Shown here: in pieces, positions 23,348-30,530 of the stretch
Position numbering within the stretch: position 1 is the stretch's first letter
Layout: every line of letters starts with the position of its first letter
Source of the DNA: Candidatus Omnitrophota bacterium
GTDB taxonomy: Bacteria > Omnitrophota > Gorgyraeia > S143-82
Length of the DNA stretch: 39,868 nt
Direction: 5' to 3'
NCBI GenBank assembly: GCA_015494585.1
Contig: WGAY01000016.1
Coordinates: 1 to 39,868, forward strand
Position numbers and translations under genes: made by a program
Notes under the pieces: generated by a model
Told to the model about the DNA's origin: nothing
The model's input: only the letters and a program-made list of their open reading frames with translations
Databases searched by the model: none

Positions 23348-24409
23348 CTAATTTACATTCGGATAGGAGCCTAGCACTTTCAAATACCTGCACCTCTTTT
23401 CTAGATCTTCTATTGCCTGTTTCACAGGTTTGTCTTTTATATGCCCTTCCAGATCTACGAAAAAGTAATAATCCCATACCTTCTTCTTTGAAGGGCGCGA
23501 CTCTATCTTCGTCAGGTTTATCTTATTGCGTTTGAAAGGTAATAACATATGATGTAGCGCACCGACCTCGTCTTTTACTGAAAAGACTAGGGATGTTTTA
23601 TCCTTGCCAGTCCTTTCAGGTATCTCTTTCCCTATCACCAGAAATCTGGTGAAGTTATGCGAAAAATCCTCTATGGATTCTGCTATTACCTTTAGTCCAT
23701 ATGCCCTGGCCGCCAGATGGCTGGCAATGGCTGCAGAATGTTTTTCCTTCTTCACTAACCTGGCCGCATAGGCTGTACTTGGTACGGGCCTTAACTCAAC
23801 ACCAGGCATATTGGCTTCCAGCCACAACCTACACTGGCCAAATACAATTGGGTGGGAATAGATCCTCTTTATCTCCTGGTCATTTTGGGCCGCAAGCAAA
23901 TTGTGTGAGATCTCCAATAAGATCTGGGAACATATCTTCAGATCTGTGTCTATCAATAGGTCTAAGGTATATGTTACTGCCCCTTCAATAGAATTCTCAA
24001 CCGGTACAACCCCATAATCGGCCTTTCCCTTCTCTACACTAGAAAATACATCGCTGATATTTTGGCAATCGAGATAGTTCGCTGAGGAACCAAATCGCTT
24101 TTGGGCCGCCTCGTGCGTGAAAGAGGCCTGAGGGCCAAGATATGCTATAATAAGTGGTTTCTGCAAGGCCAGCGAGGCAGAAATGATTTCCCTATATATA
24201 GCCTCAAGACTCTTGTCAGGCAGATTACCATCAGAGTATTCCCTCAACTTGGCTATAAGCAGCTCTTCTCTAGCAGGGTCAAATACACTATGCTGATTCC
24301 TCTGCTTGAACAATCCTATCTTGCGACTTATCCTCGCCCTTTGATTCAGAAGCTTGACTATTCTCTGATCCAGACGTTCTATTTGAGACCTTAATCTCTC
24401 CAAGTCCAA
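23348..24409 (-). CDS. pheA: Bifunctional chorismate mutase / prephenate dehydratase (P-protein)
   Basis: It converts chorismate to prephenate and then phenylpyruvate for phenylalanine. Residues 1 to about 80 form an AroQ mutase (LRSQIERLDQRIVKLLNQRA...KIGLFK); about 88-265 the dehydratase with YLGPQASFTHEAA, VVPVENSIEGAV and the catalytic NFTRFLVIG; about 270-354 an ACT domain with the phenylalanine-binding ESRPSKK. The start is TTG 24409, because AGGAGG (24416-24421) lies six bases upstream; the ORF-track TTG 24430 lies upstream of that site. The mutase helix is thus encoded within the 3' end of scpB in another frame, an overlap of 122 bases. Feedback inhibition by phenylalanine is expected from the ACT domain. 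Confidence 0.93.
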   Translation of the reverse strand: MDLERLRSQIERLDQRIVKLLNQRARISRKIGLFKQRNQHSVFDPAREELLIAKLREYSDGNLPDKSLEAIYREIISASLALQKPLIIAYLGPQASFTHEAAQKRFGSSANYLDCQNISDVFSSVEKGKADYGVVPVENSIEGAVTYTLDLLIDTDLKICSQILLEISHNLLAAQNDQEIKRIYSHPIVFGQCRLWLEANMPGVELRPVPSTAYAARLVKKEKHSAAIASHLAARAYGLKVIAESIEDFSHNFTRFLVIGKEIPERTGKDKTSLVFSVKDEVGALHHMLLPFKRNKINLTKIESRPSKKKVWDYYFFVDLEGHIKDKPVKQAIEDLEKRCRYLKVLGSYPNVN

Positions 24410-24974
24410 GGTCAACCTCCTCTTCTGCAACTTCTCCTATTATATGGTCAAATTCTTCCAATCTAGGCAGGTCCTCCAGAGAGGCCAGACCAAAATAATC
24501 CAAAAATTGAGCAGTTGTAGTATACAAAAATGGCCTGCCTGGAACCTCCTTACGGCCTTCTATCTTGATAAAGCCCTTCTCAAAGAGATTCTTTAACACA
24601 CCGTCACAAGAAACACCGCGAATATCTTCTATTTCTATTTTAGTAATCGGCTGCTTATATGCAATTATCGCCAGTGTCTCAAGCGCAGCCCTACTGAGAC
24701 GCTCTTGCTTGTAAGCCGCATACAACTTACGGATCCAGGGAGAATATTCAGGCTGCACAAATATCCTGTATCCACCGGCGATATGGCGTATACGAAAACT
24801 TCTCTCAGATGCCTCATATTGATTGTTCAACACATCTATAGCCCTGACTACATCAGCGCCCTTTACATCAGCGCCAATAACAGAACATATCTCCTTTACA
24901 GAAAGCGGATGGTCAGCAACCATCAACAATGCCTCTACCAGGGAAACAAGTTCATGACCTACTTCTTCCTTCAT
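24288..24974 (-). CDS. scpB: Segregation and condensation protein B
   Basis: ScpB is the winged-helix (kite) subunit of the SMC-ScpAB condensin. The 228-residue protein has LVEALLMVADHPLSVKEI at the N-terminus and the hallmark LSRAALETLAIIAYKQPITKIEIEDIRGV (about 93-121), then FLYTTTAQFLDYFGL. The last 45 or so residues are acidic and Ser/Gln-rich (SGSENSQASESKGEDKSQD), probably disordered, and overlap the pheA mutase coding region. ATG 24974 overlaps the scpA stop by four bases. smc is not in the window. Confidence 0.95.
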   Translation of the reverse strand: MKEEVGHELVSLVEALLMVADHPLSVKEICSVIGADVKGADVVRAIDVLNNQYEASERSFRIRHIAGGYRIFVQPEYSPWIRKLYAAYKQERLSRAALETLAIIAYKQPITKIEIEDIRGVSCDGVLKNLFEKGFIKIEGRKEVPGRPFLYTTTAQFLDYFGLASLEDLPRLEEFDHIIGEVAEEEVDLGLGEIKVSNRTSGSENSQASESKGEDKSQDRIVQAEESA

Positions 24975-25699
24975 GAGAATACTACCTGTTCATTCCTATA
25001 GATCTCGATATCCCCGAAGGCCCTGTCCTGCTTCAGTAGGACCTCACCCAACCTAGTTAGTTCTAGTACTGCCAAGAATAAGGCAACTAACTCTATCCTT
25101 GAGCGTGCCCGAGCAAATAATGCATTTACCCTTATTCGCTTATGATCAAGCAACATATGCAAGAGTTCATGCATCTTATCCTCTACGGTGTAATGCTCTA
25201 CTATAATTTCATGCACAACATCCTCTGGCATGGACTTTAACGCCCGTGAAAACGCCGTAAGCAGCTCAAAGACATTGTTGTTAAGGATAATCTCGCCATC
25301 CTCAAATACCTCATCTATCTCAGGGATAGACCGCCTTGAAAACATATCTTGACGCAACCCCTCTTTCTCTCTCAGTAAACTCGCAGCCTCTTTGACCCTC
25401 TGGTATTCAAGGAGTTGTTCGACAAGCTGTTTCCTAGGGTCCTCTATATCCTCTCCATCCTCAATCTGAGGCCTTGGCAAGAGCATCCTCGACTTAATCT
25501 GCATTAAGGTAGCGGCCATAACTAGGTAATCCCCTGCAAGGTTTACATCAAGCCAGCGCATGGCCTCAATATAATCCAGGTATTGTTCTGTTATATATGC
25601 AATAGGTATATCGTAAATATTTATCTCTTCCTTTTTGATGAGATATAGTAAAAGATCCAAAGGCCCTTCAAATATATCTAGGTTTACTTCGTAGGACAT
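24971..25699 (-). CDS. scpA: Segregation and condensation protein A (kleisin)
   Basis: ScpA is the kleisin that bridges SMC heads and binds ScpB. The 242-residue protein begins with the family signature FEGPLDLLLYLIKKEEINIYDIPI (about 10-33), then YLVMAATLMQIKSRMLLP, an acidic linker and the C-terminal winged helix 'SRIELVALFLAVLELTRLGEV'. ATG 25699 overlaps the nusB 3' end by 16 bases. The scpA-scpB pair near a terminus-proximal dif site is of note but these genes are found at many loci. Confidence 0.95.
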   Translation of the reverse strand: MSYEVNLDIFEGPLDLLLYLIKKEEINIYDIPIAYITEQYLDYIEAMRWLDVNLAGDYLVMAATLMQIKSRMLLPRPQIEDGEDIEDPRKQLVEQLLEYQRVKEAASLLREKEGLRQDMFSRRSIPEIDEVFEDGEIILNNNVFELLTAFSRALKSMPEDVVHEIIVEHYTVEDKMHELLHMLLDHKRIRVNALFARARSRIELVALFLAVLELTRLGEVLLKQDRAFGDIEIYRNEQVVFS

Positions 25700-26100
25700 T
25701 TCTCTTTTCTAATTCTATCCAATACCCCGTTAACAAATTTATAGGCATCATCATCCCCAAATCGCTTCGCTATTTCCACAGCCTCGTTTATCGAGACCTT
25801 TGGTGGAATATCGTCTAAAAAGATTAATTCAGCAGTCCCTAGGCGCAGGATATTCCTATCAACAACCCCCATTCTATCTATTGGCCAGTTAGAGGCAAAC
25901 TCTGAAATAATCTTATCTATCTCCTGGCGCCTATCATCTACAAGTGAGACCAATCTTCTGGCAAAGTCAATTACATCCCTATCAGTATAGCCCTCAATCT
26001 CAGCTACAGAGTCTAATACATCTGCTGCCTTTTTGCCATTGATATCTGCAGTATAAAGCACCTGAACAGCGCACTGTCTAGCAATAGAGCGTTTCCTCAT
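25684..26100 (-). CDS. nusB: Transcription antitermination factor NusB
   Basis: NusB binds boxA RNA with S10 (NusE) to support rRNA antitermination. The 138-residue all-helical protein has RSIARQCAVQVLYTADINGK at the N-terminus and the conserved NWPIDRMGVVDRNILRLGTAEL and PPKVSINEAVEIAKRFGDDDAYKFVNGVLDRI. It starts two bases after the ribH stop, the very common ribH-nusB arrangement. Confidence 0.96.
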   Translation of the reverse strand: MRKRSIARQCAVQVLYTADINGKKAADVLDSVAEIEGYTDRDVIDFARRLVSLVDDRRQEIDKIISEFASNWPIDRMGVVDRNILRLGTAELIFLDDIPPKVSINEAVEIAKRFGDDDAYKFVNGVLDRIRKEKCPTK

Positions 26101-26102
26101 TT

Positions 26103-26561
26103 CTATTTCAACTTCTCTACAAGATTGACCATCTCCACCGCAGAACGTGCCGCAGATCGTCCTCTATTGCCTGCCTTGCTGCCGGCCCTATCTATTGCCT
26201 GGTCAACACTATCGGCAGTTATCACCCCATATATCACCGGCACCTCTGTAGCCAAAGACACCGAAGCTATGCCCTTTGCTGTTTCACTCGAAACAAAGTC
26301 AAAATGGGGCGTCTCCCCTCGTATTATAGCCGCCAGACAGATGACTGCATCTGCCTTTTTAGTCAATAATTTCGCAGTTAGAGGTATCTCAAACGCACCA
26401 GGAGTCCAGGTAATCGATATATTATCCTTAGAGACCCCCAGGCGCAAGAGTTCATCTACACATCCATCCAAAAGAGATTTCGTAATAAATTCATTGAACC
26501 TCGATACAACTATTGCAAATTTAGCACCTGTATTAACTAGAGAAACACGATATTCATTCAT
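26103..26561 (-). CDS. ribH: 6,7-dimethyl-8-ribityllumazine synthase
   Basis: RibH condenses 3,4-dihydroxy-2-butanone-4-phosphate (from RibBA) with the ribityl pyrimidine to lumazine. The 152-residue protein has FAIVVSRFNEFIT, TPGAFEIPLTAKLL, the substrate-binding IIRGETPHFDFV with the catalytic His, and GSKAGNRGRSAARSAVEM. ATG 26561 has a perfect AGGAGG (26567-26572) five bases upstream, preceded by a small hairpin and a promoter. It heads an eight-gene run to lipB. Confidence 0.97.
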   Translation of the reverse strand: MNEYRVSLVNTGAKFAIVVSRFNEFITKSLLDGCVDELLRLGVSKDNISITWTPGAFEIPLTAKLLTKKADAVICLAAIIRGETPHFDFVSSETAKGIASVSLATEVPVIYGVITADSVDQAIDRAGSKAGNRGRSAARSAVEMVNLVEKLK

Positions 26562-26571
26562 GGCATCCTCC

Positions 26572-26587
26572 TTTAGCTATGGCTAAA
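26572..26587 (-). promoter_or_regulatory. 6-bp hairpin abutting the ribH ribosome-binding site
   Basis: TTTAGC and GCTAAA pair perfectly over the loop CATA, and the stem ends on the first base of AGGAGG. It could tune ribosome access to ribH, but it is short and may be chance. Confidence 0.3.
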
Positions 26588-26599
26588 TATTATCTAATT

Positions 26600-26628
26600 A
26601 GTATATATCCAAATAGACTATTGCTCAA
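26600..26628 (-). promoter_or_regulatory. Promoter of the ribH-nusB-scpAB-pheA-...-lipB operon
   Basis: TTGAGC (-35, 26623-26628) and TATACT (-10, 26600-26605) are 17 bases apart in the 159-base gap upstream of ribH. No FMN-riboswitch (RFN) signature is visible in this gap. Confidence 0.62.
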
Positions 26629-26720
26629 TGAAAATACGCAGCGGCGAGCACCGAAAAAAGCTATCCCAGAGTAATTATCTTCATATAATAAGCAATAATC
26701 CGTATTTTTTGAGGGATACT

Positions 26721-27215
26721 TTACTGTTCTAGTTCTATAATCTCTCCATGTACTTTACCTTTGTCGAGACTCAGTAGACCTACAGAATTAAACAAGCTAT
26801 ATATCCTATCAAACGAGGCGCCTGGATTAAAGAAATATACGCCATCTATTTGTTCATTCATTGGCTGATGTGTATGTCCAAATATAATACAATTAATGTC
26901 AGGGGGAAATTTCTGTCTTATCCTATCCGTGATACCTCCTGGTGGTCCCCATCCATGTATAAGGCCGACCTTTACTCCTTCTATCTCTTCAATAACCACC
27001 TCAGGCAAAGACAAAAGGGATTTATTCGTATCCATGTTGCCCCTTACAGCCGTGACCTTAGCAATAGAAGAAAGCTGCTCAAGCACACGTGGAGAGATTA
27101 TATCGCCTGCATGGAATATCCTATCCACACCTTTAAATACATCGATTATCTTAGCCGGCAATTTCACCTTTTCACTTATAAAATGGGAATCGGAAATAAC
27201 GCCTATCCTTACCAT
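26721..27215 (-). CDS. YfcE/MJ0936-type metallophosphodiesterase
   Basis: This is a small calcineurin-like phosphoesterase (164 residues) with all metal-site motifs: GVISDSH (5-11), IFHAGDI, VRGNMDTN, IHGWG and GHTHQPM. NPGA replaces the usual NPGS. Members hydrolyse phosphodiesters in vitro; the cellular substrate is unknown. ATG 27215 has AGGAGAG upstream, located within the 3' end of the ATPase gene, which it overlaps by seven bases. It is therefore the third gene of the LytM lipoprotein-ATPase-phosphodiesterase unit. Confidence 0.9.
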   Translation of the reverse strand: MVRIGVISDSHFISEKVKLPAKIIDVFKGVDRIFHAGDIISPRVLEQLSSIAKVTAVRGNMDTNKSLLSLPEVVIEEIEGVKVGLIHGWGPPGGITDRIRQKFPPDINCIIFGHTHQPMNEQIDGVYFFNPGASFDRIYSLFNSVGLLSLDKGKVHGEIIELEQ

Positions 27216-28777
27216 ACTATCTCTCCTATATTATGGATTCGAAGGAGGTGATTTAATGTCCTGTATCCCCATATCCAGATATTTGTTTCCTTTGCGATTA
27301 CCTTCACAGGGGCCAAGATCGATTCCTTCGAGATAATAATCTTTCGATGACAAGTACTTCGCTTGAGTGCATCTACAAAATCGAATACATCTGTTTCTGA
27401 CCATTGAGGCCTGTACGAGAAAAGCCATACGATATTTTCAGGGGTTACTGCCTTATATATTTCAAGCCCTTTGTCCATTAGGGAAATATCCGAAAACCTG
27501 TAAAACCGTCTCTTCCTGCCATTGGGCATAACAATAAAACAGTCCTCAAATGCTCTAAAGAGTTGCAGTATCTTGTTCATCTCCCCCATGGAGTCTTCTT
27601 GGATGAAACTCGCAATCTCCTTTTTTATTATAGAAAAGGCCCTATCTCTATAGTGATCAATCGAAAGGTTTGGATATTCAACTCGCTGGGTATAAACATA
27701 CTTAAGCCAAAATTTAAACAAGCTATCTTCAAAAAATAGATGGTTATGGTCCTTGTATACCAGCCCCAGGTCGCTTAAGACATCTGCCTTATGGTCTATT
27801 ACCTGTCTTTGCCAGCGATAGGTATCTGCTAGTTTTTCAAGGCTCGATTCCCTAGTAGAGGCAAGCAAAAATGTCGAAACCTGAGGCCCCCTAGGACCGT
27901 CTGTTATGGAGGATACCAGACGCAGAAAGTGCTGATAAATAAGACCGTATTCTGAAAAGACCTGATCATATATTATAGTTATAATTTCATCCCAGAGTTT
28001 ATCCTGAGAAGTAAGATTCCTATTCTTTATATCCCTGCAGATAATATCCATATAAAAAGGGCTTCCCCCTGTAAAGGAAAAGAGAAATTTGTGTAAACGC
28101 ACGGGCATTTCAGGGACTAGCTCAGAAAGGTATCTCTTGCATGCCGAGGGAGAAACCGAATCCAGGAATATCTCTTCAAAATTGCCAAAGAGAAGGGAGA
28201 GATCTCCCCGTAGTATCTTGCGAGCACGTGATACTGAAGAACTTGAGAGCAGGAACATTACATCTTTTAGGTTCATTATATAATCAGATAAAGATTCGAA
28301 GACCCCTTCCCCAAATACACTAGGAAGATATTCAAAATTCTCTATAACAAAAAGGAGCCTGGCCCCTGTGTCTTTCAAAAAGGTCTGGAGGAGATCGAAA
28401 ATAGTCTCTAGTGATGCAACATTGGATAACAGTTCTCTTATAAGAGGACAGGTGCGAGGCAAGCTATCCTTAGAGGCCTGAAGTAATCCTTCAATATCAT
28501 CGAATTGTCTGCTGTCAAAGCGCAGATAGGAAGAAAGCAAAGAAGTGGTAAATGAACGCATAAGATAAACCGGATCAACAGATTTAGCATCTATCAATAC
28601 AGAGGCCATATTTTCAGGCAGGTCTTTAATCACCTGGGAAATAAGAAAAGTCTTGCCGATAAACGGTCTTCCCAGAACCGCGATATTCTGCCTGTAGCCC
28701 TTGCTATGTCCTTCTATTCTTCTCTTTAATAATTCGTATTCCTCTTTATAAGCAAGGCGTATAGTTGAGGTCTTCAT
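27209..28777 (-). CDS. STAND-like P-loop ATPase of unknown function (archaeal ATPase_2-like)
   Basis: This 522-residue protein has Walker A GRPFIGKT (36-43), a Walker B-like LLFVIENFEYL (about 141-151, Glu where Asp is common) and a sensor-like MFLLSSSS. A helical segment with FTGGSPFYMDIICRDI and a winged-helix-like region ending in LFFEDSLFKFWLKYVY (about 365-380) follow, the layout of COG1672/ATPase_2 proteins. The C-terminal 140 residues are not obviously catalytic: I see no clear PD-(D/E)XK triad. I do not recognise a specific function. The ATG overlaps the LytM lipoprotein stop as ATGA and the 3' end overlaps the phosphodiesterase, implying tight co-expression. Confidence 0.7.
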   Translation of the reverse strand: MKTSTIRLAYKEEYELLKRRIEGHSKGYRQNIAVLGRPFIGKTFLISQVIKDLPENMASVLIDAKSVDPVYLMRSFTTSLLSSYLRFDSRQFDDIEGLLQASKDSLPRTCPLIRELLSNVASLETIFDLLQTFLKDTGARLLFVIENFEYLPSVFGEGVFESLSDYIMNLKDVMFLLSSSSVSRARKILRGDLSLLFGNFEEIFLDSVSPSACKRYLSELVPEMPVRLHKFLFSFTGGSPFYMDIICRDIKNRNLTSQDKLWDEIITIIYDQVFSEYGLIYQHFLRLVSSITDGPRGPQVSTFLLASTRESSLEKLADTYRWQRQVIDHKADVLSDLGLVYKDHNHLFFEDSLFKFWLKYVYTQRVEYPNLSIDHYRDRAFSIIKKEIASFIQEDSMGEMNKILQLFRAFEDCFIVMPNGRKRRFYRFSDISLMDKGLEIYKAVTPENIVWLFSYRPQWSETDVFDFVDALKRSTCHRKIIISKESILAPVKVIAKETNIWIWGYRTLNHLLRIHNIGEIVW

Positions 28778-29469
28778 CTAAGATACTCCAAAGGATTTAC
28801 TGGTTTTGCCCTTTTCCTTATCTCAAAATGCAGTCTTCCCTTGCCGTGGTTAAAGGCAAGGACCTTTTGCCCTTGCCTTACCACATCTCCAAGCGAACAC
28901 AAAGGCCTTGCCTGTGCAGACAATACAGATAAAAAGTTGTCTCCATGATCTATTATCATAGTTGTGCCATAGCCTCTCATATTGGTCTCCAGGAATACCA
29001 CTTTGCCTGTCTTGGGTGCACAGACATAATTCCTATGAGATACTATATTTATGCCCTTATTCACCCAGCCATCGCGAGTCTGGCCAAAAAACATAACCAC
29101 CTTGCCCTTAACAGGCCACATAAATCGCTGCTCTGTTTTTCCAGAATATCTATCTGAAAAATGATACTTTTCATTTGGTAGACCTTCTTTGATGGGTAGG
29201 AATATCTTTTGGCCCACCTTTATATCTGACGGGTTCTTTATTTTATTTATTCGAGTCACTTCATCAATAGGCACACCATAGTTAGTGCATATCCTCCATA
29301 AGGTTTCACCCTTACAGACTATGTGATAAGGAAGCCCTACAGGAAGGGATGCGTTATTTGAGATAGCAGCTGGCATAGATGGGGCAGGAATTGATAGTCT
29401 ATGTTTGCTAGGCCCACATCCATGCAAAAACAAAACCAATACTAGGTAACTCAGGATATATCTGAACAC
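28774..29469 (-). CDS. NlpD/EnvC-like lipoprotein with LysM and degenerate M23 (LytM) domain
   Basis: The N-terminus has a lipobox (FLHGC, Cys18), so this is a lipoprotein. A LysM domain spans about 48-91 (YHIVCKGETLWRI...VGQKIFLPI) and an M23 domain about 115-230. The zinc ligands are not kept: the HxxxD site reads NKGINI, the YxHL site reads LSAQA, and the HxH site reads GRLHFE. This is the pattern of NlpD and EnvC, which activate amidases for daughter-cell separation instead of cutting peptidoglycan. The start is GTG 29469 with AGAGGA six bases upstream. Lgt, needed to lipidate it, is encoded at 34957-35700. Confidence 0.88.
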   Translation of the reverse strand: MFRYILSYLVLVLFLHGCGPSKHRLSIPAPSMPAAISNNASLPVGLPYHIVCKGETLWRICTNYGVPIDEVTRINKIKNPSDIKVGQKIFLPIKEGLPNEKYHFSDRYSGKTEQRFMWPVKGKVVMFFGQTRDGWVNKGINIVSHRNYVCAPKTGKVVFLETNMRGYGTTMIIDHGDNFLSVLSAQARPLCSLGDVVRQGQKVLAFNHGKGRLHFEIRKRAKPVNPLEYLR

Positions 29470-29505
29470 TTCTTTTCCTCTTGGTTATGCAAATGGACAA
29501 TAAAT

Positions 29506-29534
29506 ATTCTATTGCCCCTGGGAAGAAACTACAA
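29506..29534 (-). promoter_or_regulatory. Promoter of the LytM lipoprotein-ATPase-phosphodiesterase unit
   Basis: TTGTAG (29529-29534) and TAGAAT (29506-29511) are spaced by 17 bases in the 74-base gap downstream of the antiporter gene. The -10 differs from consensus at one base. Confidence 0.48.
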
Positions 29535-29543
29535 GATGTTTTT

Positions 29544-30530
29544 TTATCGCCAGAAATAGAGGGCCGAAGCCCAGATCAGATAACTTATTATAAGCAGATA
29601 GCTTACCGGACTCAGGGAAAACAATTTACGCCTCTGACGAAACATTGAAAAGATCACAAACAATGATGTCATGAGTACAATAGTTGCATAACTCACAAGA
29701 TGGGTTAGATTGGAATTAAGTATGCTACCGTTTGCAAATATATCGGCGAAGAATACGATAATCACATTAAACATATTGCTCCCAAATACATTACCAACCG
29801 CCATATCGACACTACCCAAGCGCACGGAAGAGATAGATACGCTCAATTCAGGCAAGCTGGTAGCCATACCCAACAAGAGTCCTCCAACAAAGGTCCCGCC
29901 TAGAGGCAGGCCGGCTACTTTTATCCTGGCTATAGCATCGCAAACAAAGGATATCGCAATACCAGCCACCACGATTACCATAGAAAGAAAAACAATCCTG
30001 ATAATCTGAGACGGCTTTGGAGATATTATACTGCCGGCGCTATTCTTCTCATCTCCCCACATCTGTCTGGCAATAATGATGTATGATATGAGTATCAACC
30101 AATCCACTAGTGGAATCCCAAATATATAGAATGTTACACTATGTGAAAACCCTATTAATCCAATGGATAGCAATGATATGAGAAAAATAGCTGAAAGACC
30201 CGTGACAAGGGTCTGTTGTGAGAGATTGAATCCCAGACTTTTATTATCTCGATAAAATACATCCGCCCAGATGAGCATACTCAGATTAAAGACATTTGAA
30301 CCATATATATTTCCCAAGGCCAGGTCAAAGTTGCCTATAATCCCTGCCGTACTAGTCGATAAAAGTTCAGGAAGCGAAGTAATCAATCCAAGCAGAAATA
30401 CACCCAAAAAACCCTTTCCAATACCGGTTGTCTCTGCCAGCTCATCAACTTCCTTGGTCAAGGAGACACCAGTAACCCATATCACCAAAGCCAATGCCAA
30501 AAATAGCAGAAACACCACGATTGTACTCAT
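29544..30530 (-). CDS. CaCA-family sodium/calcium (cation) antiporter
   Basis: This 328-residue membrane protein of about 10 helices is built as an inverted repeat. The two alpha-repeats are visible as 'LLGLITSLPELLSTSTAG......LALGNIYGSNVFNL' and 'LLGMATSLPELSVSISSV......MAVGNVFGSNMFNV', which carry the ion-binding Glu and Asn residues. It is predicted to exchange Ca2+ or other cations for Na+ or H+ at the inner membrane. The ATG abuts the stop of the M48 protease gene, so the two are likely coupled. Confidence 0.92.
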   Translation of the reverse strand: MSTIVVFLLFLALALVIWVTGVSLTKEVDELAETTGIGKGFLGVFLLGLITSLPELLSTSTAGIIGNFDLALGNIYGSNVFNLSMLIWADVFYRDNKSLGFNLSQQTLVTGLSAIFLISLLSIGLIGFSHSVTFYIFGIPLVDWLILISYIIIARQMWGDEKNSAGSIISPKPSQIIRIVFLSMVIVVAGIAISFVCDAIARIKVAGLPLGGTFVGGLLLGMATSLPELSVSISSVRLGSVDMAVGNVFGSNMFNVIIVFFADIFANGSILNSNLTHLVSYATIVLMTSLFVIFSMFRQRRKLFSLSPVSYLLIISYLIWASALYFWR

